A stretch of 53,956 nucleotides of DNA from Muribaculaceae bacterium (lineage in GTDB: Bacteria; Bacteroidota; Bacteroidia; Bacteroidales; Muribaculaceae), in the NCBI GenBank assembly GCA_022509205.1, contig JAFLTR010000002.1, positions 65,623 to 119,578 of the forward strand, given 5' to 3'. The notes under the pieces are model-generated. The model made no database searches. It saw only the letters and a list, made by a program, of their open reading frames with translations, and had not been told where the DNA came from. Shown piece by piece: positions 16,925 to 25,114 of the stretch (its first letter is position 1; every line of letters begins with the position of its first letter). The translations under genes and the position numbers were made by a program.

Positions 16925-19900
16925 ATGAGCAAGGAATTGAAGATTCAGAGAGCTTCAGCCGGAAGCGGAAAAACTTATGCCCTCGCCAAAACTTTTATTC
17001 TAAACCTGATAGCTTATAAGAACGAAGAGGGGAAATGGGTTATTCGGAACCATCGTCAGATTGAGGATGCTATGACCCATATTCTTGCAATCACTTTTAC
17101 AAATAAGGCCACCAATGAAATGAAGACGAGAATCGTGGAGAATCTCTCACTTCTTTCAAAAGCATCTGACAATTCGTCCCAAAGGTCGGAACAAATTCCA
17201 TATCTGACTGATATCCATGAAATAACGGGTGCATCCTACGATCAAATAGGGTTAGCCGCTTCCAAAGCCCTTAGAGCTATTCTTAATAATTACTCAAGTT
17301 TCAAGATCTCCACTATCGATTCCTTCTTTCAGGAGATAATGCGCACATTCACCTATGAAGCCAACATAAATGAATCCTACCAATTAGAAATAGATTCAGG
17401 TTTTGTGGCGGATGCCGCTCTCGATTCTGCCATCCAGGAGTTGGATTCAAGGCCTTACGGCATGGGAAATGTCGCTTTTTGGTTGAGAACCATTATGCGA
17501 CAGGAAGCGAAAAAATCCCCGAAATGGAACCTTTTTAATAAGAAGGCTACTTCACGCTCCATATATTCAAATATTCGGAATGCCTTGTATCAGTTGGAAA
17601 GTGAAGATTTTAAGAATGTAAAAGAGATTCTCGATAATTATTTCAGCTCTACTTCCAGGCTTGATGCGCTCCCTCATATATATCAAACTCTGAAAGAGAA
17701 GGCTTCTGAAGAACGGGAGGAAGGACTTAATGAAATCCGGACAAAACTATCCCGTATAATGGAAATTATCAGCCTGAACGGATATACTGATGAGGTTATA
17801 AATGTGAATTTCTTCAATCAGGCCAAAAAGATCATGAATCTTAAGCCTGATAGTAAAATTGATTTTATCTATGATAAATTCATCTCCTCTCAAACAGTTT
17901 TCAAGAAAAAATTCAAGGATTTAAACTATGAATTAAACAAAGAGACTACAGAAATGTATACTCTTATTAGGAATTGGGAAAATCCTAATAAAGACACTTA
18001 TTATAAGTGTTGGACTGTTTATGGAGATCTGTTACCCTATCTTGGTCTGATTCTTGATGTTAGAAAATTCCTATCTGATATTCTCCATGACCATAATCTT
18101 CTTCAGCTTAGCGACACAAGTTATATTCTTAGTAAAGTAATCGGAGATGATGATGCTCCATTTGTTTTTGAAAGGCTCGGTAACAGAGTAGATAATTATC
18201 TGATAGATGAATTTCAAGACACTTCGCGAATGCAATGGGAAATCATTCAGCCTCTGCTTCAGGAGGGTCTTTCCAAAGGAAATCATAGCCTTATTATAGG
18301 TGATCCTAAACAGAGTATATATCGGTTTCGGAACGCAGACCATAGCCTGATAACCGATGTTGTGCCTCAGACTTTCCCGGATTACACTTCCGCGGGATTT
18401 TCTAAAGAGGAGAACACTAACTGGCGGTCACACACAAGAATTGTGAAATTCAACAATTATTTCTTTAAAGCATTAGCCTACGCAATCACTCAACTGAGTC
18501 AAAAGAAAGATGGCAACGGATATGACTTCAATAAGTTATATGCCAATGTTGTGCAATATCCAAGTAATCAGGAGGGTAAAGGATTTGTGGAAGTAAGGGT
18601 TTTGCAAAAACCCAAAAAGACAACCAAAAAGTATTATGAAGATGAAGATGATGATCAGTCGCCACAAATGGGGAAAGATTGGTTTGAATCACGTTCATTG
18701 TCAATGATTGGCCCTTTGGTTTCTTCATTGATAGAACGCGGCTACAGGCAGAACGAAATAGCCATTCTCGTCAATACTAATAAAAAGGGGAAGATGGTGA
18801 TTGAAAAATTAATAGAATATAACGCCACTTTACCACCCGAAATTCCAAAAATAGATTTTATTAGTGAGGAATCGCTCCTCATCTCTTCGTCACAGGCAGT
18901 GGAGACGATTTTGGGTGTGCTGAAAAAGTTATCACATCCTGAATTATTGCCGGATGAAGAAAAAGAAGAGTCCGGGAAAGTTTCTTCAAAAAGATATGTA
19001 AGCTGGCAGGATATAAAAACAAGTTATACGCTTTACTCGTCGAGTCATTCCGATATCCCTGCTCAACAAAGATTAATCAATTTCTTAGACCAACCGGGTG
19101 TAGACGATTCCATTACTTCTCTTATTGCCGAACTTCCAACACCTTCGTTGTCCTCGATTGTGGAATCTACAGTCAGGACATTTCTGGATGAAAACCAAAG
19201 AAGATCGGAAGCTGTCTTCATATCTTCATTCCAGGATTTGGTGAAGGATTATGTCTCATCCCATCACAATGACCCGGCCTCTTTCTTGGAATGGTGGAAT
19301 CTGAGAGGAATAAAAATGTCGGTTAATTCTCCGGAAGGTACAGATGCAGTGGAAATTATGACTATCCATAAATCCAAAGGCCTTGAGTTCAAATGCGTCA
19401 TCGTTCCCTTTGCAAATGACAGTTTCCCTCCCTCCTATCAAAAAAATGAGTGGCGATGGGTAAAACCTGAACCTGTAAAAGAGATTGAACTTCCTCCGGT
19501 GCTCCCTGTTAAAACCTCTATAGCTTTGAAAAACACAGGACATGAGCATATCTATAAGGATTACTATGATCAGTCGCTCACCGATAAACTCAATATGTAT
19601 TATGTGGCTTATACCAGAGCTCGTAATGAATTATATCTAATAACTCCGGAGAGCGATGCCAAGACTCCTACTTCGCTAAATGATTTCATCAGCCATATTC
19701 TGAAAGGGGAAATAGAACCTACATTTACGACCAACGAAACGGAATGGGTGATAAAAAGAGAGGATATAGTTTTTAATGAAGAGAATTTTTCCTATACCTA
19801 TGGTCAGCCATTATCAACTGAGGAAATAGCGGCAGAACGAAAAAAGGAGGAACAAAAGGAATCCCTTAAGGTAAAACCCATATCGCACACAATAGAATCA

Positions 19901-19966
19901 TATACTGTAAACAGCAGACGGCCAAAGTTACTAAGTGTCGCATCTAAAATCAATCCCAAGGATTAA
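16925..19966 (+). CDS. UvrD/RecB/AddA-like DNA helicase without a visible nuclease domain
   Basis: A 1013-residue superfamily-1 helicase. Walker A/motif I is A-S-A-G-S-G-K-T (about 10-17), Ia is A-I-T-F-T-N-K-A-T-N-E-M, II is L-I-D-E-F-Q-D-T-S, III is I-G-D-P-K-Q-S-I-Y-R-F-R, IV includes N-W-R-S-H, V is T-I-H-K-S-K-G-L-E-F, and VI is Y-V-A-Y-T-R-A-R-N-E-L. This set matches RecB/AddA recombination helicases. After motif VI only about 110 residues remain, and none resemble the PD-(D/E)XK nuclease of AddA/RecB. The chain ends S-K-I-N-P-K-D just before a hairpin, so the short form seems genuine unless a frameshift occurred. No AddB partner lies beside it. Confidence 0.88.
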   Translation: MSKELKIQRASAGSGKTYALAKTFILNLIAYKNEEGKWVIRNHRQIEDAMTHILAITFTNKATNEMKTRIVENLSLLSKASDNSSQRSEQIPYLTDIHEITGASYDQIGLAASKALRAILNNYSSFKISTIDSFFQEIMRTFTYEANINESYQLEIDSGFVADAALDSAIQELDSRPYGMGNVAFWLRTIMRQEAKKSPKWNLFNKKATSRSIYSNIRNALYQLESEDFKNVKEILDNYFSSTSRLDALPHIYQTLKEKASEEREEGLNEIRTKLSRIMEIISLNGYTDEVINVNFFNQAKKIMNLKPDSKIDFIYDKFISSQTVFKKKFKDLNYELNKETTEMYTLIRNWENPNKDTYYKCWTVYGDLLPYLGLILDVRKFLSDILHDHNLLQLSDTSYILSKVIGDDDAPFVFERLGNRVDNYLIDEFQDTSRMQWEIIQPLLQEGLSKGNHSLIIGDPKQSIYRFRNADHSLITDVVPQTFPDYTSAGFSKEENTNWRSHTRIVKFNNYFFKALAYAITQLSQKKDGNGYDFNKLYANVVQYPSNQEGKGFVEVRVLQKPKKTTKKYYEDEDDDQSPQMGKDWFESRSLSMIGPLVSSLIERGYRQNEIAILVNTNKKGKMVIEKLIEYNATLPPEIPKIDFISEESLLISSSQAVETILGVLKKLSHPELLPDEEKEESGKVSSKRYVSWQDIKTSYTLYSSSHSDIPAQQRLINFLDQPGVDDSITSLIAELPTPSLSSIVESTVRTFLDENQRRSEAVFISSFQDLVKDYVSSHHNDPASFLEWWNLRGIKMSVNSPEGTDAVEIMTIHKSKGLEFKCVIVPFANDSFPPSYQKNEWRWVKPEPVKEIELPPVLPVKTSIALKNTGHEHIYKDYYDQSLTDKLNMYYVAYTRARNELYLITPESDAKTPTSLNDFISHILKGEIEPTFTTNETEWVIKREDIVFNEENFSYTYGQPLSTEEIAAERKKEEQKESLKVKPISHTIESYTVNSRRPKLLSVASKINPKD

Positions 19967-19971
19967 AAGAT

Positions 19972-20002
19972 GGTGTGTCAAATTATTGATTTTTGACACA
20001 CC
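19972..20002. terminator. Bidirectional hairpin between convergent helicase and SH3 genes
   Basis: GGTGTGTCAAA (19972-19982) pairs perfectly with TTTGACACACC (19992-20002) across a 9-base loop. It is 6 bases after the helicase stop. The minus side runs into CATCTTTTAAT; neither side has a long T-run. Placement between converging genes supports a terminator. Confidence 0.7.
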
Positions 20003-20036
20003 ACCCTTGACCATTACCGGACAAATATTTTATTTT

Positions 20037-20756
20037 TCAGTCGAGTTTTTCAAGATACTTCTCGCTTACATAACCTGTTTTTCCGTTAAACTCTATCTCT
20101 GCGAATCCATTATGGATACTTTTCACCTCTATTTCATCCCCTCTTTTCAATGTTCCGATAACACTTGATGATGTGTTAGGAGCCGAACGAACGTTCAATA
20201 TGCGAGCTGTGATCTGAAAGTAATTGTCCTCATATTGTGAGAAAGTTATATCTTCGGTAGGATATTCGGCTGAAGACGAACCTGAAGTCGCACCGTAAAT
20301 TCCAAGTATCAAGGCCAATACTGCAAGAAGAGACCACGCGTTCCAGAAAACCAATCGAAGCAAATAGACCACAAGATTCACTATGACGGCTATAATCGCG
20401 ATAGAGATATACCATAAAAGTGTACCTATAACTCCCACTCCGATAATAGCTATTAGTCCGGTTTTCCAACCATCTGAAATCCAAATACTGACCACCGTCC
20501 ATATTCCGCCGATCACCATCAGGCCAATAAGACCAAGGGTTAACCAACCGATTAGATTGTCGCTTTTTGTAGATAACCAGTTGCCTATTGAGGTAACCCC
20601 ACTGTTGAATCGAGACCATAAGCCACGACGACGCCTTCCTAAAGTTCCATAACTTTGTGGCGTAGAAGTATACGATGAATTTCTCGGAACCGAGATCACC
20701 GGCTTAAGATTTTCAAATGTTCCCGTTTCCGGATTAAATCCTCCTGCTAATGCCAT
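20037..20756 (-). CDS. Four-helix membrane protein with C-terminal SH3b domain (Ubl-system neighbour)
   Basis: A 239-residue membrane protein. The N-terminal 65 residues are soluble and include the short F-N-P-E-T-G-T-F motif (7-14) and an Arg cluster (41-44). Hydrophobic helices lie at about 68-92, 98-118, 119-137 and 140-157. A bacterial SH3 domain (about 180-239) carries the family's L-N-V-R-S-A-P-N, V-I-G-T-L-K-R-G and G-Y-V-S-E-K-Y-L motifs. By the positive-inside rule the SH3b may be cytoplasmic, as may the N-terminus. Its start overlaps the Clp gene by 23 bases, so it belongs to the ubiquitin-like gene run and may anchor the unfoldase at the membrane. Its exact function is unknown. Confidence 0.82.
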   Translation of the reverse strand: MALAGGFNPETGTFENLKPVISVPRNSSYTSTPQSYGTLGRRRRGLWSRFNSGVTSIGNWLSTKSDNLIGWLTLGLIGLMVIGGIWTVVSIWISDGWKTGLIAIIGVGVIGTLLWYISIAIIAVIVNLVVYLLRLVFWNAWSLLAVLALILGIYGATSGSSSAEYPTEDITFSQYEDNYFQITARILNVRSAPNTSSSVIGTLKRGDEIEVKSIHNGFAEIEFNGKTGYVSEKYLEKLD

Positions 20757-23019
20757 TGGAAATATTTATATGGTTATCTTCTACAGTAATATAGATGGGA
20801 TCTGTTTTAGCAATTTCTCCATTGACCATCTTTGTAGTGAGTGGATTTATAATCTTGCTTACTATTGCTCTTTTCACCGGTCTACCACCGTTTTGCGGGT
20901 CGAAGTCTGAATCGGTGATGAAACCTGCTACTTCTTGACTAATAGAAACGTCAAGTCCCATCTCCTTAAATTTTGCTTCTTCCTTCTTTAAATTCAATTC
21001 CGCAATCTTTAAGACCTCATCTTTCTGTAACGGAAGAAACATTACTATATTATCTATTCGGTTGAGGAATTCAGGAGCCATCCTTTGCTTGAGAAGATGC
21101 AACACCTTGTTAGTGCAGTCCTCAACATCTGCTTCTGATGGTTGAGGGCGGCATAGTTGCTGGAGAATAGCCTGCTGACCCATGTTAGAGGTCATTATAA
21201 TGATGGTGTTTTTAAAATTCACCACTTTACCCTTGCCATCGGTCATACGTCCGTCGTCCAATACCTGCAGAAGAGTTTCCAAGATTTTTGGATGAGCTTT
21301 CTCTATTTCATCGAAAAGCACCACACTGAAAGGTTTCCTATAAACTGCCTCAGTGAGTTGACCTCCCTCTTCATAACCGACATAACCCGGAGGAGCACCA
21401 AACAAACGTTGGACAGAAAATTCTTGCTGATATTCACTCATGTCAATTCTGACCATTTTCGCCGGATCCTTAAAAAGGAATTTTGCAAGGGCCTTACTAA
21501 GCTCTGTCTTGCCGGTGCCGGAAGTACCGAGAAAAAGGAATGTCCCTATAGGTTTGGATGGGTTACCAAATCCCATACGATTACGTTTGATAGCATCAGC
21601 CACAGCCTTCACTGCTTTATCCTGTCCCACTACCGAACTGTGTAATTCTTCCTCTATGTTCTGCAATTTTCTGGCATCTGAAGCATCAAGATCATCTACA
21701 GGAATACCTGTCCAGTTAGTTATCACTTTCAGCACATCATTTTTTTCAAGAGTGTTTCTATGTCTCTCTTTTAGTTTCAGATTTGCAGATGCCTCATCGA
21801 GAAGATCAAATGCCTTATCGGGAAGTTTTCTGTTGGTGATATATGTGGCTGAAAAATCTACTGCCACCTTACAAACAGAGTCAGGAATCACAACTTCATG
21901 AGCTTCCTCATATTTCTTTTTGGCACCGGAAACTATTTTGAAAGCGGATTCAAGATCCGGTTCATCTACATTCACTTTCTGGAAACGACGTTCAAATGCA
22001 GGATCACTTTCAATTCTCCGATATTCATCAAGAGTAGTTGCTCCCAAAATCTTGATCTCCCCACGAGCCATGGCCGGTTTCAAAAGATTTGCAATATCAT
22101 TGTCAGAACCGGAATTATTACTAATGAGCATGTGTATCTCGTCGATAAAGAAAACCAGGTCTTTATCATTTGCCCCTTCCTCTATCAAACTTTGCATGAC
22201 ACTTATAGGATCTTGGGAAGATTTTACAGCCGAGAAGTCAATACTGTAAAGTTTGAGAGGTTTTAAAGCATCGGGGACATTTCCATAATAAAGTCGTATG
22301 GCAAGTTCTTCAGCGATGGCTGTTTTGCCTGTGCCCGGTTCTCCTACAAGCACAGGGTTATTTTTGGTGGAACGTGCCAAAATTAAAAGAACTCTGTCAA
22401 CTTCCTCCTCTCTCCCGATAGCATTATGGATTTTGCCCTCTGCAGCATCTTTAAGCATATTCTTTCCAAACTGCTTCACGGTGTTGCCCGTGTATCTTTC
22501 CTCCTCCTGAAGATTTCTATGGGATTGCTGAGGAATCGAAGGAGGAACAGATTGTGACTGTTCATGGGTTTCAGACTCAGTCTGATGATCCTGATGAGGA
22601 GAAGGCTGTGAAACTTGTTGATTCCCGATATTATTTCTTCTCACCAGATAGCATGCCAGTTCCGTTGGTGAATTTTTAACCAAGGCATCCATCAGATGAA
22701 TAAGATCTACATTATCATAACGCTCGTCGCAATACGCGAAAGTCTGAGTCACTTCGGGAGAAAAATCCACGCGGGATGAAACGGTATTACCCATTTTCAT
22801 ATTAAACACTTCCGCAAGACGTTGCATTGAAGCCTGGAAATCAAATCCATTGTTTTCCAAAACCGATTTAACGACTGAATTATCTACCTGACAAAGGCCT
22901 GCCACAAGATATGCGCTATCAATTTCATTATTACCCATATCACGGCACACCTTTCCCGTCTCTTCAATTGCTTGAAGAATCTGGTTATTGAATTTTGAAA
23001 AATCTATTTGCAACGACAT
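20734..23019 (-). CDS. Clp/Hsp100-type AAA+ unfoldase, two AAA domains, no M-domain
   Basis: A 761-residue Hsp100 protein: a double Clp_N repeat (1-130), a Gln/Ser/Pro-rich linker (133-172), AAA1 with Walker A G-E-P-G-T-G-K-T (226-233) and Walker B F-F-I-D-E (290-294), and AAA2 with Walker A G-T-S-G-T-G-K-T (498-505) and Walker B V-L-F-D-E-I-E-K (567-574). The usual AAA1 pore motif K-Y-R-G-E-F-E is replaced (S-A-V-K-S-S-Q-D, 263-270), while the AAA2 pore loop G-Y-V-G-Y (545-549) is kept. The coiled-coil M-domain of ClpB is missing (D-E-A-S-A-N at 408-413 runs to W-T-G-I-P at 436-440 in about 25 residues). No IGF/IGL ClpP-docking loop is seen. It lies after the E1-like gene, so it may remodel Ubl-tagged targets. 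Confidence 0.9.
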   Translation of the reverse strand: MSLQIDFSKFNNQILQAIEETGKVCRDMGNNEIDSAYLVAGLCQVDNSVVKSVLENNGFDFQASMQRLAEVFNMKMGNTVSSRVDFSPEVTQTFAYCDERYDNVDLIHLMDALVKNSPTELACYLVRRNNIGNQQVSQPSPHQDHQTESETHEQSQSVPPSIPQQSHRNLQEEERYTGNTVKQFGKNMLKDAAEGKIHNAIGREEEVDRVLLILARSTKNNPVLVGEPGTGKTAIAEELAIRLYYGNVPDALKPLKLYSIDFSAVKSSQDPISVMQSLIEEGANDKDLVFFIDEIHMLISNNSGSDNDIANLLKPAMARGEIKILGATTLDEYRRIESDPAFERRFQKVNVDEPDLESAFKIVSGAKKKYEEAHEVVIPDSVCKVAVDFSATYITNRKLPDKAFDLLDEASANLKLKERHRNTLEKNDVLKVITNWTGIPVDDLDASDARKLQNIEEELHSSVVGQDKAVKAVADAIKRNRMGFGNPSKPIGTFLFLGTSGTGKTELSKALAKFLFKDPAKMVRIDMSEYQQEFSVQRLFGAPPGYVGYEEGGQLTEAVYRKPFSVVLFDEIEKAHPKILETLLQVLDDGRMTDGKGKVVNFKNTIIIMTSNMGQQAILQQLCRPQPSEADVEDCTNKVLHLLKQRMAPEFLNRIDNIVMFLPLQKDEVLKIAELNLKKEEAKFKEMGLDVSISQEVAGFITDSDFDPQNGGRPVKRAIVSKIINPLTTKMVNGEIAKTDPIYITVEDNHINISNGISRRI

Positions 23020-23042
23020 AGAAAATGTTTAAAAGGTAATAA

Positions 23043-23066
23043 CCGGCTTACTTTTTAGTAAGCCGG
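23043..23066 (-). promoter_or_regulatory. Perfect hairpin between E1-like and Clp genes (attenuator or processing site)
   Basis: CCGGCTTACT and AGTAAGCCGG form a 10-bp perfect stem with a TTTT loop in the 58-base gap. Read on the minus strand it is followed by TTATTACCTTTTAAACATTTT, not a clean T-run. It could partly terminate, stabilise the upstream message, or mark RNA processing, setting a lower or separate level for the unfoldase. Confidence 0.6.
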
Positions 23067-23077
23067 CAAAATGCATC

Positions 23078-24349
23078 TTATTGTTCCGAGTCGGGAAGAT
23101 CGAGATTTGGAAGATTCAAATCCGAGAGGTTAAGTTTTGCCAAATCTCCCATCCTGTCGTCAAGTTTTCGGGTTTCTCCTGTTTCAGTAAGTAATTGAGC
23201 CTCCCCGCACACATGGCAGTTATCCTCCTTGTTTATATCGACTCCATACCACTTCATAATAGTCGGCATCCTGTCACGGTTGTTGAATTTACCCCAATTT
23301 ATGTAGTGATGCTCCCTGCGGTTGGCCCACATATAATAATTTTGGGTGAATTCATCTTCAAGTGAGTTTATACCCGATTCAGTTCCTCGGGAGAGTTCCA
23401 CCAAAGCGAGTTTTACCATCATATTGGTGATTGGTTCGATATCAGAACTCAGACCCACTTGCACGAAAGCCTCAGCATCAGCTTCGGAAACATAAGCCGG
23501 GATTTGTCCTGAGCGTTTGGCGGATTCATAATTGGTTATCTCTTCATCTTCAGGGTTAAACCAATCGGAGCCGAGAAGGCAGAAATAGCAGGCGTTTCCC
23601 GGACGATAAATGAAGACATCGCCCCCTTCAGCTCGAGTCACGGCCCTGCCGAAGATCCCGACGGTTTTGTTTTTAACCAGAAGCTCTGATGTATTATAAC
23701 GTGACTTGTTGTTATCGGTACAGACCATCACGATATCTGCCTTTTCAATCTCCGAATTGAGAAGTTCAATATCCTCGTTCATATCTATAGGATATTTGAT
23801 AACTTCGGCATAAGGATTCTTTCCGAGAATAGCATCCTCTATTGCATCGGTTTTCAAGCGTCCGAGATCATTGACATCGCAAATATGACGCGAAAGATTA
23901 TGCAGCTCTACACGGTCGAAATCCACCAGGACAAAATGCCCGACACCAGCCTTTGCCAGTTCTACAGCCACAGGAGCTCCTCCGCTTCCAAGTCCTATAA
24001 TAAGCACTCTCTTGTCGGCAAGGGTTCCGACTTCAAGCAATCCTTTTGCACGCTTATATAGATTCTCCTTTGCCGGTATCAACGAAACAGCTTTGCCGTC
24101 TATTTCTATGTCCTCGGGAGAGTGAACGTCTACTTTCAAAACCGCATCGGAATGTTTGGCACCTGCTTTAGCAAAACTCACTTTATGGGTTTTTCCAAAA
24201 GCATGACGAAGCGGCATAAAACGCAAATGAGCCACATTCTCACCTTCCCATTCGTATGCAATTCCATCGGTTTGTGTAGCATCAGAAGAGAGAAATTCTT
24301 TCAATTCCTCTCCATCTACATAGTATTGGGGAGATTGTTTACAATCCAT
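23078..24349 (-). CDS. E1/ThiF-like adenylyltransferase of a ubiquitin-like system
   Basis: A 423-residue protein with an N-terminal module (1-98) and a ThiF/MoeB/E1 Rossmann domain. The nucleotide loop is G-L-G-S-G-G (119-124); acidic residues lie at D143/D145, the Arg finger in N-L-S-R (151-154), with Lys166 and Asp212 further on. Two CxxC pairs (C254/C257 and C378/C381) should bind zinc. In ThiF/UBA enzymes a catalytic Cys sits in the crossover loop; the matching segment here (about 283-300, P-A-Y-V-S-E-A-D-A-E-A-F) has none. It therefore probably adenylates the Ubl C-terminus without the classical E1 thioester. The C-terminus ends in Leu-Asn/Asp-Leu repeats. It starts 4 bases after the 64-aa gene, and E2-like and JAMM genes lie upstream. 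Confidence 0.88.
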   Translation of the reverse strand: MDCKQSPQYYVDGEELKEFLSSDATQTDGIAYEWEGENVAHLRFMPLRHAFGKTHKVSFAKAGAKHSDAVLKVDVHSPEDIEIDGKAVSLIPAKENLYKRAKGLLEVGTLADKRVLIIGLGSGGAPVAVELAKAGVGHFVLVDFDRVELHNLSRHICDVNDLGRLKTDAIEDAILGKNPYAEVIKYPIDMNEDIELLNSEIEKADIVMVCTDNNKSRYNTSELLVKNKTVGIFGRAVTRAEGGDVFIYRPGNACYFCLLGSDWFNPEDEEITNYESAKRSGQIPAYVSEADAEAFVQVGLSSDIEPITNMMVKLALVELSRGTESGINSLEDEFTQNYYMWANRREHHYINWGKFNNRDRMPTIMKWYGVDINKEDNCHVCGEAQLLTETGETRKLDDRMGDLAKLNLSDLNLPNLDLPDSEQ

Positions 24350-24353
24350 TTGT

Positions 24354-24548
24354 TTATGCGAAATAAGGCTCCTTTGATAGAGTATTCATCGGTGTCTGGG
24401 AACCTGTGGGTTGTTCGTTAGCACCAAGTTTCACGAACATACCTTGTTCCGCATCCCAAACCATCTTTGAAGAAGAAGCTTGATTGGGATTATTCTGACG
24501 GGTGCGCATTTCATTAGCAATAGCATCGAGAGATAGGGGTTGTGCCAT
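24354..24548 (-). CDS. 64-aa protein within the ubiquitin-like gene run, unknown
   Basis: A 64-residue, Gln/Asn/Ser-rich soluble protein with a short N-terminal helix (L-D-A-I-A-N-E-M-R-T-R). I do not recognise it. Residues 31-38 read W-D-A-E-Q-G-M-F, very like F-N-P-E-T-G-T-F at the N-terminus of the SH3b membrane protein in the same run. It stops 4 bases before the E1-like gene, so it is surely co-transcribed. A beta-grasp fold looks unlikely at this length and composition. It may be an adaptor or a substrate. Confidence 0.65.
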   Translation of the reverse strand: MAQPLSLDAIANEMRTRQNNPNQASSSKMVWDAEQGMFVKLGANEQPTGSQTPMNTLSKEPYFA

Positions 24549-24631
24549 AAGGAAATGTTATTTATTTTGAGTTATTTTGTTATAATTATTGAATAGTTGG
24601 ATATTTCCTATTTTTATAAATACAGGTCGGA

Positions 24632-25090
24632 TTAATGGCGCAAGTATTCTTCGCGGCTGTAGGTTTCCGACATGTGGCTAAGATAATAGTCCATTGTTTG
24701 CTTCGACTGTAAAGTCTTTTCATAAATATTAAGCCATATTACACATCTTACATACACCATCCAAAGAGACATGTTTGGTTTCCATGCATTGGGATGGTAA
24801 TGACAGATTTGAGTCCAGTTATTGGAATGGGGAGAGAGTGTATGGTTTGTGGCGCTTGCACTGTTCATAGGATTACCGTTATGATCTTTGAGCATGCACT
24901 CCACATAAGCATTAGGTTTCGAATTGGGATAGTCGGGACACTCTATTCTTAACACGTAAGGTGTGCCACCATTGGTCTGGGCAACAATACGGAGATAAGG
25001 AACCGCTGCATTAACAAATTGATAGGAACTTGGATTGTGCATATAATTTGCAATCACGCTCCTTTCCAAATTAAAACGATCTGCATCCAT
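24632..25090 (-). CDS. E2-like (ubiquitin-conjugating fold) protein
   Basis: A 152-residue protein whose pattern fits a compact bacterial E2 (UBC fold). An N-terminal helix is followed by strands ending Y-V-L-R-I-E-C-P-D-Y-P (45-55), the Y-P-x-x-x-P turn of E2s. A loop then leads to Q-I-C-H-Y-H-P-N-A-W-K-P (95-105), with Cys96 in the place of the catalytic Cys before the W-x-P segment, and a helix S-L-W-M-V-Y-V-R-C-V-I-W-L (108-120) matches the helix after the active site. Overall identity to textbook E2s is low, so the call depends on motif order and on neighbours (JAMM 24 bases upstream, E1-like downstream). The alternative is an inactive UBC/RWD fold. Confidence 0.7.
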   Translation of the reverse strand: MDADRFNLERSVIANYMHNPSSYQFVNAAVPYLRIVAQTNGGTPYVLRIECPDYPNSKPNAYVECMLKDHNGNPMNSASATNHTLSPHSNNWTQICHYHPNAWKPNMSLWMVYVRCVIWLNIYEKTLQSKQTMDYYLSHMSETYSREEYLRH

Positions 25091-25114
25091 TATTTTATGT
25101 TTTTTCTTTTTCTT

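Noticed and set aside
20734..23019. Housekeeping ClpB disaggregase
   Set aside because: The M-domain is missing, the AAA1 pore motif is changed, and the gene is embedded between E1-like and SH3b genes.
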